A DNA stretch of 64,000 nucleotides. It comes from Artemia franciscana (Eukaryota; Arthropoda; Branchiopoda; Anostraca; Artemiidae). The translations under genes were made by a program, and so were the position numbers. Below are positions 15,713-29,174 of this stretch, one piece after another (the stretch's first letter is position 1; each line of letters starts with the position of its first letter). The notes beneath the pieces were generated by a model that saw only the letters and a program-made list of their open reading frames with translations, did no database searches and was not told the origin of the DNA. The stretch spans positions 19,976,755-20,040,754 of the forward strand of contig NC_088871.1 in NCBI RefSeq assembly GCF_032884065.1, given 5' to 3'.

Positions 15713-18700
15713 TAATACGCTTAGTACCTATTTTATTAATATATATCCTTTTGTGGAGCTGCCAAACTAGAATTTTACCCAGATAATTTTGTTTAATATT
15801 TAAAACCAGGAAAGCAAAGGGAAACGTGATTTTGATCAGTGAAGACACTCACTAATCCAGTTCAACAGCTACCCTATTTCGGTCGAGTCTTATTCCAGGC
15901 TAGCCAAATAGACCTTATTCATTTCAGATGTAATTTTTTTTTTATTATTGCAACTGATTTCAGGTACTTGACGTTCCTTATATTCCCCAGTCCGTCGGTT
16001 TTGTCTTCCCCTCCGCTTTTTTCACTTGGGTGGAATTCGGGCCCTGTCACTTTATGTTTTGGGTGTCACTTTACTCGGGTAAGAATTGGCCGCTGACTCT
16101 AGCTGCGATTAAGCAGACGCTTCGAAACATCGTTTTGTCTTTGAGGGCCCTGTCTTTGGCCCTCGCACGATTTTTTTTAGCTTGCTTCTGCGCAGTTAAA
16201 TCAAAAAAGTGATAAACAAATAATTCTTTAGTCGTGTTCTAGGTGTTTAACCCCCACACCCCCAGAAAATACACCCCTAGAAAATCCCCCCGCTGAAGGT
16301 CACCCCCGCGGAAATACCCCCGGGAAATACCCCCTCGTCGAAAATAGCCCATCGGAAAATACATCCTTGCTGAAATGAAATTATTCCAAAAATTTACTAC
16401 TCACTGTAAATTCCCCCAGACACCCCCCTTCAGAAAACTCCCTTGCGAAAAATGCCCGTATGTTTATTTCTCAATAACAAATACTATCTCTAAGCAATGG
16501 ACAAGTTACAAAACTTAAAAAGGCACTTAAACTTCTACAATGGTGTTCACTGATTGTTTTTTAGTTTGGGAGGGAGGGAAATACCTCAAAGGGTGCATCT
16601 TGATGCCAAAATATCCCAGTTCTTATTGAGCCATCAGATAAATACAGAATTAATTCTAAGGGAGAGAAGAGGGGGGTGGAAGTAGAAATTGATGTATGAT
16701 CCCCAGGGCCGTAACCAGATTTTTTTTTGGGGGGGTATTGTGAAAGTAAATAGTAACATTACACGCCAAAATGAGCAGAGATTATTCTGTATAGGAGGAA
16801 GACTGCCCCTTCCTCATCCATACCTTCCCTCGCTAAGATCGGTAACTCGGGTCTTCGGCTCTCTCATCATTTCGGCCTCCTGTACATGCAGTATGCTATA
16901 GAAATGTTCAGAAATAGATTTTCATATTCAAGCAAAAAAGTAATCTTACTCCAAAGATGTCTTCAAAGTTGACTAATAGCAGAAGAATTCAGAGACGGCA
17001 ACTTTTCCAATTATAAAAGCATGGATTTTTGTGATTTTTTTTCTATTTTGGCGAATTTAGCCGAATCGCTGATATTTAGCTAAAATGACATTTAGGAACC
17101 GTTGGTGGCATAACATAATTTTGCCTTTGATATTCAAATACCAAGTCTCTTTAAATGAAAGTAAAGAGCAACTATAAAATTTTAACTGAATCTTAAATTA
17201 TCTCATATATTAGTGGAGTTACCACCCTCTCAGCGCCCCCCTTTTTCTGAAAAAGCTTGACTAGTACTTTATGGAAAACATTTGAGAGGTCAACCAATAT
17301 AGCCTACTGATAATTGAAAGCTTTTTATCTACTGATTATCTATCACTATCAGTTGAACGGATAATTTCATCTTTGAAGTATATGCGAATTAATAAGAACT
17401 CATTCCCAAAGCTTTGTGATAAGAAAGCTTTGTATTACATTGTTCTGTGTTTGAGCATTCATTCTTGGACGAATGCAAGGAAAAAAAAGGCCAAATTTTG
17501 AGTAAAGCGTGGCGGTTGAAGCGGTTCTCAACGGTCTTCGTATCCATAGGATATGTTTTTAATTTTATATGTCCCTCTTTGCTTTCATTTAAACCAGCAG
17601 TTTTGCTTCTATTCCATTTTTTCTCGTTTTTGAAATCAATATTTTCAAAACTCTTGCGAGTAGACTATGCTATTTGGCTGACCCCTCAAGTCCCCGCTAT
17701 TTGTGCGAAAACTTCAGTAATGACAGTTCATATCAGTAAGTTTACTTCACACATTAAAAAAATTTCGTTTTAGTTAATATGAAGAGGGTTGTCGCCCCAT
17801 CAAACCCTGCGCTTCAGGCTTAGACTCAACTTTTCATCACAATGCTGTTATATTTACAAGCTAAAATAGTTTATTAGAAAAAAAAACATTAGAAGCCTCG
17901 TACGTTGGGCGGGGCCTTTTGGGAAAGTTTCTTGAATTTTGCATATTTCTTCTGTATTTTCCCATTACTCTACAGTGTTCTTCTTCCATGTTGCCGTGTT
18001 TGATATCCTTTAAACTAGAAAAGTTTGAATTTATAAATACATGTAGTTTGGTTTGTTGACTCTCCAGATGTTTTCCCGTACTATCGCACAGCTCTGCGTT
18101 TATTTGATTAAATTCTTAATTATCATTAAATTATCGACTCCTCTAAAGCCTCATTAAATCCTATCAAATTCAAAAGGACACAAATTGAGTAATAAAATTA
18201 GCATAATTTAGAGAGAGATTTGAAATGCAAAGTGCTTCTAATTAATTCGGTCTCATTCCCTGTTGCGACTAAATTGGGAGTGATCAGGAATATGCTGAAG
18301 GAATAAACAAAGTGAATACGAAAAAAGACTGCTTATAATGGATGAACTCACCAAACTGAGCCGAGACTCAAGCCAAAGAGGCCCATTGCCCCAAGCAGGT
18401 TGATAGCTGTCAAGTAAATTTCTCATTCTACAACGAGCAGGGCTAGATTTACTTATGGGCCCTTGACTGGGTTCAATTAAAGTTAAATCATTTTACTATT
18501 CAAATATATATGGCTATATTTGACTAGGCCCATGGCAAGATGAGCTCAAAAAACTAGGAATAGACAAAGGTAAAATAACATTGCAGTACAAAGATAAACA
18601 CAAAGACAAAGATACAATAATACAACAGTAATGTAAAAGGAGCAACTAGCCCAGGGTTCATAATTAAATATCAACATATTATTATGACTAAATATAGATT

Positions 18701-21609
18701 ATTACTAGAAGACAACCAAGAGGCCCTTTTTGTCTTATTTAATAAACGCTAAAAAAAACGATGGTCCGAGTATAAACATTTTTAAACGTTTCAATATCAA
18801 TCAACCGTTTAAATACTAATTTATATACCCAAGATACACGGCCATAATGCACTTTTTTCTCTAAAGAAAAAGAAAAAAAATCCTAATTTTATCGCTTGGG
18901 GTTTTTGGTTTAACTTTTAGTTTTTCAAACAAATGTAATTATAAGTAAGAAAAATTATTATATAAAATTCTGAGTGGTGAAGAAATTCTGATTGTTTTTT
19001 TATGTTCTTTGTAAAAACTACAATATTGATAATTTTCGTTAAAAGCAATAAAATTTCTCAAAATCCAGGGAGGGGAGGAGGAAAATTTGTAGTTTTTTCA
19101 GTTTAAATAAAATAAAAACACGAAAAGAGCTTTTTCCGAGAAACTATTTAAAACAAGACGGCTTTCAGTTTTTTGGGGAGGGGAGGGGCAAAAAATCTAG
19201 GAAGGACAAATCCATTAAAAAAAAACTTGTAACAATTGTAGTAACAATTATGTCTCTGCATGGCAACAGAAAATTGCTACTAAGAATTATTAGTGAAATT
19301 TGTTGATAGTTCGACATGTTGTTGGAGAAATTTCTTATAGATTCTTTGTTAGTTAACAATTATTTTCCGCGAGCTATACGCACTGTGTTAGTAACAGCTA
19401 ATAACCGGGTCAGGAAAAAAAACAGGCATATAGCCAGGGAAATTCCTAGGGCTGGTGCTGCCCGGGTAAAATTCATTACAGCACCCCTTCCCGACTCAAA
19501 TATAAGCAAAAAGCCGAATCAAAAGGACAGATTTTATCATAGTGGGCAACCCCTCTGCCACGGTGTCCTGCTGCCGAGACGCCCGGGGTAGCTGTCCAAT
19601 TTCCTCCTCCACTTCGAACGGCTCTCACTATAGCTAATTTTTACCAAAAATGAAGTAATGCGTGCATCCGATACATTTTTCCATGTCACATCTTCTGGTT
19701 TAAGTGAAGAGGTACAGCCATAAGTCAGTTATAGTCCCGGATTAGAACCTGATTTCATCGATCACGTTCAGCTTGTTATCTGCCAAAACCGCCCACACGC
19801 GCATTGGCGTAGTGGGCTAAATTTCTGTACCAGTAGGCATCTGAATACAAGGGTTGCAATCTATTCTTTATATTCAGTAATTTCTTCTGGTTTCAAGTTT
19901 GAAACTTGGCCTATATTTGAATAAAAAAATATGCTTTAAAAAATATAGGATAGTGTAAGGTAAAACATTGCGCAAATTATCATTAGCTGTAACGTTGCTC
20001 AAATTGTTATATCTATGGTGAATAATATCCACATTTTATTCATGAAAAATATCTCAATTAAAAGGGGCGTTATAACTTGAGGGGAAGAGGAAGGGTTGCT
20101 GTTTGAGGGTGGAATGGAATCGCTATGCCCCTTTTGATTCCACAAGGGACCCAAGTCAGGTTGGCCGAATCGAATTTTGCTTTAGCGGCCAAAGTTCATG
20201 TTGGCCGGTGAAAAAAAAACAATCTTTTATGGGAAATATTTAGTTCCTTTTGCTCAGCATGAAGGTGAACACGCTTCCAACTGTACGTTAGTGCTCAGAA
20301 ATCCACTGGCATAGCTGTTTTTCAGCGAGAGAGATAATCCCTGACAAGATGGATTTACTCGTACAGATCCGCGATTAAAGTCCCCCCCCCAGATCCCCAG
20401 ACACATATGTGTCTGTATTTTTGCCAGATGTCAGTTAAAGAAAAAACCTGTGACGGAGAATGCAACAAAGGCTCATGGGCTTGCCGTCAATCTTCGGAAG
20501 AATATATACAGGCCGAAACTGTGAGTGCGCTAGACTTTTCCTACAAAAGCACGCTTTGTTAGGGTGAGAATAGTGCCTTGATCGGGTGGCAGCTTGGGTT
20601 TGATATTCCTTGAGACAAATTAATTAACAATGGGTACCTTGAACCGAACCGCCCTATATTTTGTCGGTGTCTCCTACATTCATCAAGCAATAGCTGAAAC
20701 TTATGAATCTGAAAAAAAAAAAAAAATACTAACTCCATTAATTAAAGCCTATGAAGTTTTAAACAGGCTAAGATAAAGTCTATTCTAGTTTTGTCTGGAC
20801 GTCCTTGTAATGATGAATTAATTTATATAAGCTATTGTGTACTGGTCATACTTTTAGGAATAAGCAGGATGGTTTATGGCTGAAAATTTGTTTTACGTCT
20901 ATATTTCTCGCATTTTCTTCAAATTATCTTTCTATCTTCTTTGATAAGGGAGGAGGGGCTTATTACAACTGCCATATGTCCCTGGTACGCCGGTATGGTT
21001 GTGTCGTATTTTACACAAGACTCCTGTGTTTCAAAATATGCTTTCAAATTTTATAGCCTGTGGAATCCTTCCTTTTGTATGGATTCTAGTTCTATGTTAA
21101 AGTGTCACCTAAAATAGCTTTAAAAGTGACCAAAAATGCCGTTTGTCGATATAAAAAAACAAAAAATAGTTCTTTTCTGCGAAAAGATCCTTTTGATTAT
21201 TAAAAAAGAGCATTAGGTTTAACATTCCCTCTCGAGTCAGCTCTTTCATTTACTATTGTTTTTGTTTTCAAAATTGGCCCAGAGGATCCTACGACAACTC
21301 CCCTGAAGTTCCTCGGCTAGGTATTGCTATTATGGGGAAAAAGATGGAATATTTTTCACTTAAAATTCTTTTCTTTACTGGTTTTTTCTTAAATTTGGTC
21401 AAAGAAGTCTGACAGTTTCCGGGGATTCCCCGTTATGTGCATCAATATGATTAAGGATTTATCATTACAAAAACAATGTGCAGAGATGTTTATCCAATGT
21501 ACAGTTAATTGTGTTGTTGTTAGACCTTTAGCTAAGCAATAACAAGGTAAGTAGCTCATTTTTACAGTTGCCGACGTAAAATTGCATTTGATCCTTTTTG
21601 CCATTTTTC
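15713..21609. other. Long gene-free stretch
   Basis: About 5.9 kb with no recognisable gene. It contains a C-rich degenerate repeat of CCCC..GAAAATAC words (about 16245-16460). CAGGGC-type starts that resemble hAT ends lie at about 16706 and 18437, but neither has a matching partner. A GC-richer patch lies at about 19430-19600. The 108-codon frame at 17447-17773 has no family features and I do not call it. Confidence 0.5.
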
Positions 21610-22575
21610 GAAACGTTGTTGTAAGAAACACTAAATAAAACAAAACAAAAAAAATGCGCCGTCGAATGTCATTCTACTGCTATAAAATCCAAAATGCCTT
21701 CAGTCAACATTAAAGCATAGAGATGTATCGTTTCAATATAATTGTATTACGAGATATGCTGTAAGAAACATATTAAATAAAAAAAAAATGCGCCGTCGAA
21801 TGTCAGTCTACTGCTATAAAATCCAAAATGCCTTCGGTCAGCATTAAAGCATAGAGATGTATCGTTTCAATTTAATCGTATTACGAGATATGCTGTAAGA
21901 AACATATTAAATAAAACAAAAAATGCGCCGTCGAATGTCATTCTACTGCTATAAAATCCAAAATGCCTTCGGTCAGCATTAAAGCATAGAGATGTATCGT
22001 TTCAATATAATCGTATTACGAGATATGATCTAAGAAACATATTAAATAAAACAAAAAAATGCGCCGTCGAATGTCATTCTACTGCTATAAAATCCAAAAT
22101 GCCTTCGGTCAGCATTAAAGCATAGAGATGTATCGTTTCAATATCATCGTATTACGAAATATTCTGTAAGAAACATATTAAATAAAACAAAAATGCGCCG
22201 TCGAATGTCAGTCTACTGCTATAAAATCCAAAATGCCTTCGGTCAGCATTAAAGCATAGAGATATATCGTTTCAATATCATCGTATTACGAAATATGCTG
22301 TAAGAAACATATTAAATAAAACAAAAATGCGCCGTCGAATGTCATTCTACTGCTATAAAATCCAAAATGCCTTCGGTCGGCATTAAAGCATAGAGATGTA
22401 TCGTTTCAATATAATCGTATTACGAGATACGCTGTAAGAAATATATTAAATAGAACAAAAAAAAAAAAAAAAATGCGCCGTCGAATGTCATTCTAGTGCT
22501 ATAAAATCCAAATGCCTTCGGTGAGCATTTAAGCATAAAGAGAGGTATCTTTTCAATATCATCATATCACGGGCT
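21610..22575. repeat. 134-bp satellite, seven copies
   Basis: GCGCCGTCGAATGTCA recurs at 21656, 21790, 21925, 22061, 22195, 22329 and 22475, giving periods of 134-136 bp and one of 146 where an A-run expanded. Each unit contains the conserved phrase CTGCTATAAAATCCAAA and a short A tract. The first and last units are the most diverged, the usual pattern for an array homogenised in its middle. Confidence 0.97.
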
Positions 22576-22920
22576 TGGATCCTAAAGCTTCACTTGGCTT
22601 CTTAGTCTCATATCTCCAAACTCCTTGCAGGAGGCCCTTTTAAATCTAATTCAAAGGTAATGTAAAAAAGAACCACAGATGTCTATATTGGATGCTTGAG
22701 ATCTATGAACTCGGGTCAGAGATAAGAAGTCAGCTCTAATTTTCCCTGTTACTAAATAAGGTACTAGAAATGGCGATTTCCTTTCAAATCAGCCCTCTCC
22801 ACCTTTTATGACCGCTAGCTTGGTACAATCACCCCTATAAAAAGGAGACGCATCAGTGCTTCCCATGCAAAAAAAGCGAATTGCCCTGCTGTTTAAAATG
22901 GAGCTCTGTAATTCTCCTAC

Positions 22921-23106
22921 ATGGAATTTTCGACCATAGTGGCTCCAATAGTGTGGCTTTCGTTTGTGGTTCCAATTTTGGGCTTTTGGGCTATTGTTCG
23001 AAATCTGTATAGTTTTGTTTTTCGTAATAAATATTTACGATTAGCAGAAATAAAAGTCACCATTCCTGGATCAAATTCACGTGGCGATTCATCCTCACTT
23101 GACTAA
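22921..23106 (+). CDS. Candidate 61-aa membrane microprotein
   Basis: A short frame of 61 codons with no repeat content. Residues 5-27 form a hydrophobic span (IVAPIVWLSFVVPILGFW) suitable for one membrane helix. A basic patch (R27, R35, K37, R40) follows, then a polar Ser-rich tail ending SSSLD. An in-frame stop lies 12 bases before the ATG, so this ATG is the only start unless an exon joins upstream. Amino-acid composition looks like a real protein, but I recognise no family. It lies about 0.5 kb upstream of the signal-peptide exon, in the least repetitive part of the window. It could be a complete microprotein, a last exon, or chance. Confidence 0.35.
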   Translation: MEFSTIVAPIVWLSFVVPILGFWAIVRNLYSFVFRNKYLRLAEIKVTIPGSNSRGDSSSLD

Positions 23107-23616
23107 TTTTTAAAAATATTTTTAAATTTTTGTACACTATGGGCAGGATTTCGTTCTTTAATACCCAGTGATGGTTGCATGGTTGCATCTACTGCTGCAA
23201 CCATGATGTTGACATAAGATAGATAGTGGAACAAAAATCCAAATAATAATGTGCAAAGTTAAACAAGTAAAAAATGGCCTTTTCATCGAAAAAAAAAACT
23301 ATTTAAGAAATTATTTCTCGTAATAATGTAGGCCTATAAGATAGGGAAAAATATTTAAGAAAACTTGAACAATATATGACAAGAGTTGATTGCTATCTTG
23401 TGGCCTAAATATCGAATGTGAACGGCAATGTCTATAGACTAGTCTCAACATACACAACCAAGTTTGATTTCTCTTTCATGGTGATTTGTTTTTCAGAATG
23501 ATGTATTTACCCCGGCTGATTGATTTTACTACTATGTAGCGAGCAGATTGTTCGACAAACACAAATTTACAACCTAGTCACATTCTAGTTCTATCAACTG
23601 AACTCCAGTGAGAAAA

Positions 23617-23765
23617 ATGATTCTTCGAAGTGATTTACTTATTTTTGTCTTATTCAGTTTGGTGGCATTTTGTAGTAGTGCAGATGACCCCGAGTATGTA
23701 CCTTATAGCAGTAAGATAGCACAGCAAAGTGGAACCGGTGGACTTCATCCAGTCCCAGTTAGTGG
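23617..23765 (+). CDS. First coding exon of a secreted or membrane protein
   Basis: The frame from ATG 23617 encodes a typical signal peptide: MILRSD, a hydrophobic core LLIFVLFSLVAFC, then a likely cleavage site after CSSA and before DDPEYV. The mature part continues to PVPVSG and the exon ends at 23765 in GG followed by GTAAGTG, a consensus splice donor, leaving two bases of a codon (phase 2). An in-frame TAA follows directly in the intron. Upstream, TTTGTTTTTCAG ending near 23496 could be the acceptor of a 5' exon. I could not find the next exon with confidence, so the gene may continue past a long intron full of repeats. Function unknown. Confidence 0.55.
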
Positions 23766-24929
23766 GTAAGTGTAAAACTTGGCTTTACTTGTATTTAACC
23801 GACGAAATTTGATTGTAGTCTATCTACCACGCAAGCTTACCCTGTATTGACCGATGGGGTGGGGGTGGATCATTGCCTTACATATAATTATGTAATAGGG
23901 AGAGAAGACTGACAACAAAAACTTCGTGTTTTTGCCGCTTAAGTCATATGTCAGAACATTTGTTGGTTATATGCAAAAATGACTACTGCTTCGGCTATTT
24001 CCTTCCGCGAAACAACGCCTTTCATGGTCTTGCTCATAAATGTATCTCTGATCAGATTTCAAAAAAATAAATCGAACAATTTTCTATGTAATTTTAGGCC
24101 TATTATCCCACTAGTACTCAAAGTGAACTAAATGCCAAACAAAACGCTCCTAGGTATTCGAAAACTCCCAATTTAATTTTAGCTCTGGCTTCCTACTGTG
24201 CGTGAAAAATTCCAAACGTTTTTCACAAATCTAATTTAAAATGTCTCTTCCTCTGTTTTGCTCAAACAGTGAGCATGTTTCCCTTACCAGAAGAACATCT
24301 GTTTTCCTCTTAATTAGATCTTGCGCATGAGATCTTTCTAAAGAAATATCACTTATCTCCCAAGTATATTATCCAATCCAAGGGGGTGAATGTTAACATT
24401 GGCAGGTGTACATGATTTGCTGCATCGGGTTCCTTCTTTAAGCCCGGCTTCGATTGCAAGTCTAAGCCCCTCATCCTGCCTCATTGGGAGAACCAAAGTT
24501 TTCCTTGATGAAGGAGGAGAATCAGTAATTCTTAGATCGGCTAAGACTACGGGAAAATGTCGGTTCGATTTGAAGAAGTTACACTGGTTTGAGGCATCTC
24601 TGTAATTTCGGTAGTTTTTCGATTCCTTACTGTCTCTTGGGCACATTCATGGCCTCTTTTGCGTTTTATTCCGTTCGTTTTTGCAAGTTTTTTTTTCAAT
24701 GTATTTTTGAGTCTTAGTTCCTCCTACACCAATTTGTAATTGAAATTGTGGATAGCCTTCAAAAAGAAGTAAACAGTTATGAAATGTACCTTTAGTTTAA
24801 AGCTAATAGATGAAAAATAATTATAAAGAGTGATATCATATTTCACGAAATTTTGACAAAGCGACTGATCTTGTGAAAAATGTAAAATTCGATTAGTTTC
24901 TGGTAAGTTTCACAGGACAATTCGATTTT
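23766..24929. other. Probable intron or intergenic stretch
   Basis: No exon could be tied to the upstream donor. A GC-richer patch at 24353-24646 is open on both strands (71 codons plus, 97 codons minus), but neither protein has features I recognise. Nothing else stands out. Confidence 0.4.
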
Positions 24930-25700
<771 letters not shown>

Positions 25701-25719
25701 ACCTTCTCCTCCGCTATGA

Positions 25720-26559
25720 CATCTAATTTCTCTTTAATGCTTTACGTCTTTTTTATTATAGGACATATAGAATAAGGGGTGCAAATTGGGATGATAAATA
25801 TAGAGTATTGATAATTTAAGAAATTTTAGAAGAAATATAACAGATAGCTTATACCTAACGTAAGTAGTTTTGTCCTATTAAAACTTGCATGGGGTATTAG
25901 GGAACTACTCATATAAATTTTGTTTATTTTGTTCTGAAGATTAAGAAGGGCTTTGTTTCCATGGACTTTGTCTTTCTTTTATTTAGGGTTTTGATATATT
26001 TGCTGGAAACAGGGCATCAGAGTTCAGGACAAAAAAACTGCTACGCTTGTGCAAGAAACCGTTTAGCATCAACTAAAACGGTTCATTGTATTCTGCTTTT
26101 CAATCAAATTGTTTATCTGACATCTTTGGAGCTGAAACAGACGAATATAGTTATTTCGTAGTTATAATTAACGATACTATACTTTTGATGTTGAATTACC
26201 AAGTAATGCTATTGTAAACTTAGTTTCTTGATTATTATACGAAAGAAAGAACATTGACCATAAAGCAAGTATCCAATCCAAATATGGGTAACCCACCACA
26301 TAGTTGACAGTGAATTTTATGGTTATGCTTTAGTAATGCTTTTTCATATGTTAACCAGTTTCTTTAATGGCCTATTCAAAAGACGCAAGGTGAACTGCAC
26401 AGTATATCCCATGCTAGTACACAAAACTTGATTCGAATTATTTATGCATTATTCATGAGGAATCACTCTACACTAATAGCTATTTCAGGTTGTTTACTTT
26501 TTTATCTTTTGGCTTTGTTTCTGATTCTTAAAGCTATGGGGTTTTCCATGTTCCAATTT
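25720..26559. other. Gene-free stretch
   Basis: AT-rich sequence between the LINE relic and the second PLE. I see no coding sequence, terminal repeat or RNA gene. Confidence 0.45.
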
Positions 26560-27111
26560 TAGATATTACTATGTTCCTCTTGGCGAATGAAGTTCTTAAG
26601 GCGAACTGGCCAGCCATGACAACAAATAACGAAGAGAGATACAAATGAAAAAAAACATCAAACGAGGCATCGGTCAGTAGAGAGAAAAGAGATGAAATAC
26701 TAAAACAACGCGAATATTTCGCCTGCATGTAACTAGACGTCCTCAGCACAAGATAAAATGAAAAAACACTAAACTAAAAACGAATAAAACCATCACCAAT
26801 AATAATAGATACAATTGTCGCTACTGATCCACGTAGGCAAAAGAAACTCTGTTGCCAAATGATTCTCTTGTTAGCTAATATTGAAGCAACTCTTTTTGTT
26901 CCAGTTGGTAATCTTGTCCCATGGTGATGGATGGGAATTCCCTTATTGATTATCGGCTCATTTTTCAAAAGACAATCATAAATTGGATCAATATTTAAAT
27001 TTCCCGTGTCCCTATTTATTGAAAGATTAGCAACCATATGTTTTTTAATTCCTATAGCCTCCCTCGCCCACTGAGGAAACGGTCTTAAATCTAATAACCT
27101 TATTTTTTTTG
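26560..27111 (-). mobile_element. Inverted 3' fragment of a Penelope-type PLE
   Basis: Read on the minus strand, this matches the 3' end of the plus-strand PLE that follows: the end of the nuclease ORF (WAREAIGIKK, LSINRDTGNLN, IDPIYDCLL) and the 3' untranslated region. It joins the plus-strand copy head-on at about 27111, giving inverted arms of about 0.55 kb. On the minus strand, CTGAGGACG and GGCGAAA words around 26746-26717 form a hammerhead-like core with a CGTC/GGCG stem. Confidence 0.85.
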
Positions 27112-27119
27112 AGGAATCA

Positions 27120-28210
27120 CTAGAGCAGACAAAGGCAACAATGTTGTAATTATGGACACTGGTGAAAATGAATACAATTATTTCTGATACCACTACTTAC
27201 AAAAACTGGATTCTGATCCTACGGATAAATATGAAGGAGTTGGAGTCACTGAGAAACAATTTACACAATATCCCACAATTTTATAATAAATTTTATCCAA
27301 GAGGTTGTTCCGCACACAAGATCTATGGTCTACCCAAAATTCACAAGACGAGAGTCCCTCTCTGTCCCATTGTATCAACATTCTCGTCATCTGTTATAAA
27401 ATTAGGAAAGTGGTTGTCGGTGGCATTGCGTCCTCTCTTAGGAATACAAAAATCATATTTAAAAAATTCCACTGGTCTTACTAATAAGTTGGAAAATTTC
27501 ACATTGGAGGAGAATTCAATTCTCTGTAGTCTGATGTGATTTCCATGTATTCAAATTGTAGTGTGAAAAAGTGCGAATACACATTAAGGATCAAATTACA
27601 AAAGCACTTTGATTTGATACAAGATGTGACCATGGCGAGTTTGGAGATTGAAGTCATTATGAAGTTGATTATCCTTGCAAATGAATATTCTCTTTATTTT
27701 GGTTTTATAGGTGAATTTTACAAACAGGGGTTTAGTTTGGCTATGGGGGCATCTCTCTCTCCTTTGTTGGCCGCTATACACATTTTTAGCCTATCCCCTT
27801 GTTTCTGGGGCAGACTCATGGACGATGTGGTTTGCATTTAGAAACACGGTTTAGAATCCTTAGACTTTATCCGTAAACATTTAAACAGTTCTGATAAAAA
27901 TGTAAATCTACGCTGGAGTTTGAAGAAAATGACAAGCTACCTTTTCTTGATATCCTATTGATTGGAAGTGATTCCATTTACTGTTCTCAATATATAGAAA
28001 GCCTAAACACAGTGATAGGTATTTGAACTTTCATTCGTGCCGCCCTATATCAGTAAAACAAAGGGTTGTGATTGCACTGGTGGATAGAGCTTTCAGAATT
28101 TGTTCCAAGGAGTTTTTAGATGCTGAATTGTTGTATTTGAGGGATATTTTATTTTGCAATAGTTACCCGATTAATTTCATTGATAAAATAATAAAAAAAC
28201 AGACGCATTA
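27120..28210 (+). pseudogene. Penelope reverse transcriptase relic
   Basis: Three frames together show RT landmarks: ADKGNNVVIM near 27130, YGLPKIHKTRVPLCPIVS near 27330, GFSLAMGASLSPLLAAIH near 27730-27785 and RLMDDVV near 27810, where the normal YVDD has become LMDD. RKPKHSDRY-type wording and DRAFRICS follow near 28000-28100. The RT would copy PLE RNA at a nicked target. Stops and shifts are spread through the region. Confidence 0.8.
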
Positions 28211-28389
28211 AACATAACAATAGGGTTATTGGAGTTTAACAGTGTGCAGAATTAAATATGCCGAAAAGTTTCATTTCTTTGCCTTATGTACCTATTTGGG
28301 GGAGATGCTTAAACGAATTTTACGTAAACATAACATTGATGCATGTTTCCAATCAGTGAGACCATTAGGTAGTTTCCTTAATTCTTAGG

Positions 28390-28740
28390 AGAATTTAACC
28401 AGGGGAGATTTAGTTAGTGGGGTGTATAAAATGCTTTGTTCTTATGGAAAGTTTTATAATGGTAGAACTCACCAAAAATTTATTGAGCATCGTAACTCAA
28501 TAGATAAAATCCTACAATTAAGAAAGCCTCCTGAAACTTTTGTTTTGGCTCTGGCTGAATATGCATTCTTTCATTCTGAACATTTTATATAATTTGATGA
28601 GGCCACAGCTATGTCTAATGATAGGGGTTTTTCCCAGTGGGCGAGGGAGGCTATAGATATTAAAAAACGCATGTTTGCTAATCTTTCAATAAAAAAGGGA
28701 CATGGGAATTTTAAATATTAATCCAATCTATGATTATCTT
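28390..28740 (+). pseudogene. PLE C-terminal GIY-YIG endonuclease relic
   Basis: GVYKMLCSYGKFYNGRTHQ (from about 28417) carries the GIY...YIG core in its PLE form, followed by EHRNSI with the conserved His/Arg spacing. ALAEYAFFHSEH, FSQWAREAIDIKKR and LSIKKG follow. This family nicks DNA to start PLE insertion. The domain is nearly continuous over 60-70 codons but has a stop after HFI, so it is not functional as read. Confidence 0.75.
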
Positions 28741-29174
28741 TTGAAAAATGAACCAATAGTCAATAAGGGAATTAAAATTTTACATAATCACCAGGGGACA
28801 AGATTACCTACAAAAAAGAATTACTTCAATATTTGCTAACAAGAGGATTATTTCACAACAGAATAGTTAACTTATTTTGAATTTTTTTAATTTTTCCTCA
28901 GTTGCTTTGCTGTTCTCATTGAAGTAACACTAATAGCTTCTTTTCCCTACGTGGATAAGTAGCGACAGTTGTATTTATTATTATTGGTGGTGGTTTATTC
29001 ATTTTTAGAATAGTAAATATTTCTTTTTATCTTGTTCTGAAGACGCCTAGTATACACACAGACGACATATCCGGGTTCTTTTAGTCTTTCACCTCTTTTC
29101 TCTCTACTGGCCGCAGTCTCGTTTGATGTTTTTTGTTGAGTTTTATCTCTCTTTGTTGTTTACTGTTCCTCTTG

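Noticed and set aside
16706-16735. CAGGGCCGTAACCAG as a hAT terminus, and CAGGGCTAGATTTAC near 18437
   Set aside because: Neither has an inverted partner or target duplication nearby.
17447-17773. 108-codon ORF
   Set aside because: Composition of random AT-rich sequence, no family features, no splice signals.
21610-22575. CRISPR-like regular repeat
   Set aside because: Units are 134 bp and contiguous with no unique spacers, in an animal genome; this is a satellite.
24353-24646. 97-codon minus-strand ORF in a GC-richer patch, also open on the plus strand
   Set aside because: No recognisable motif and no splice context; both-strand openness suggests composition.
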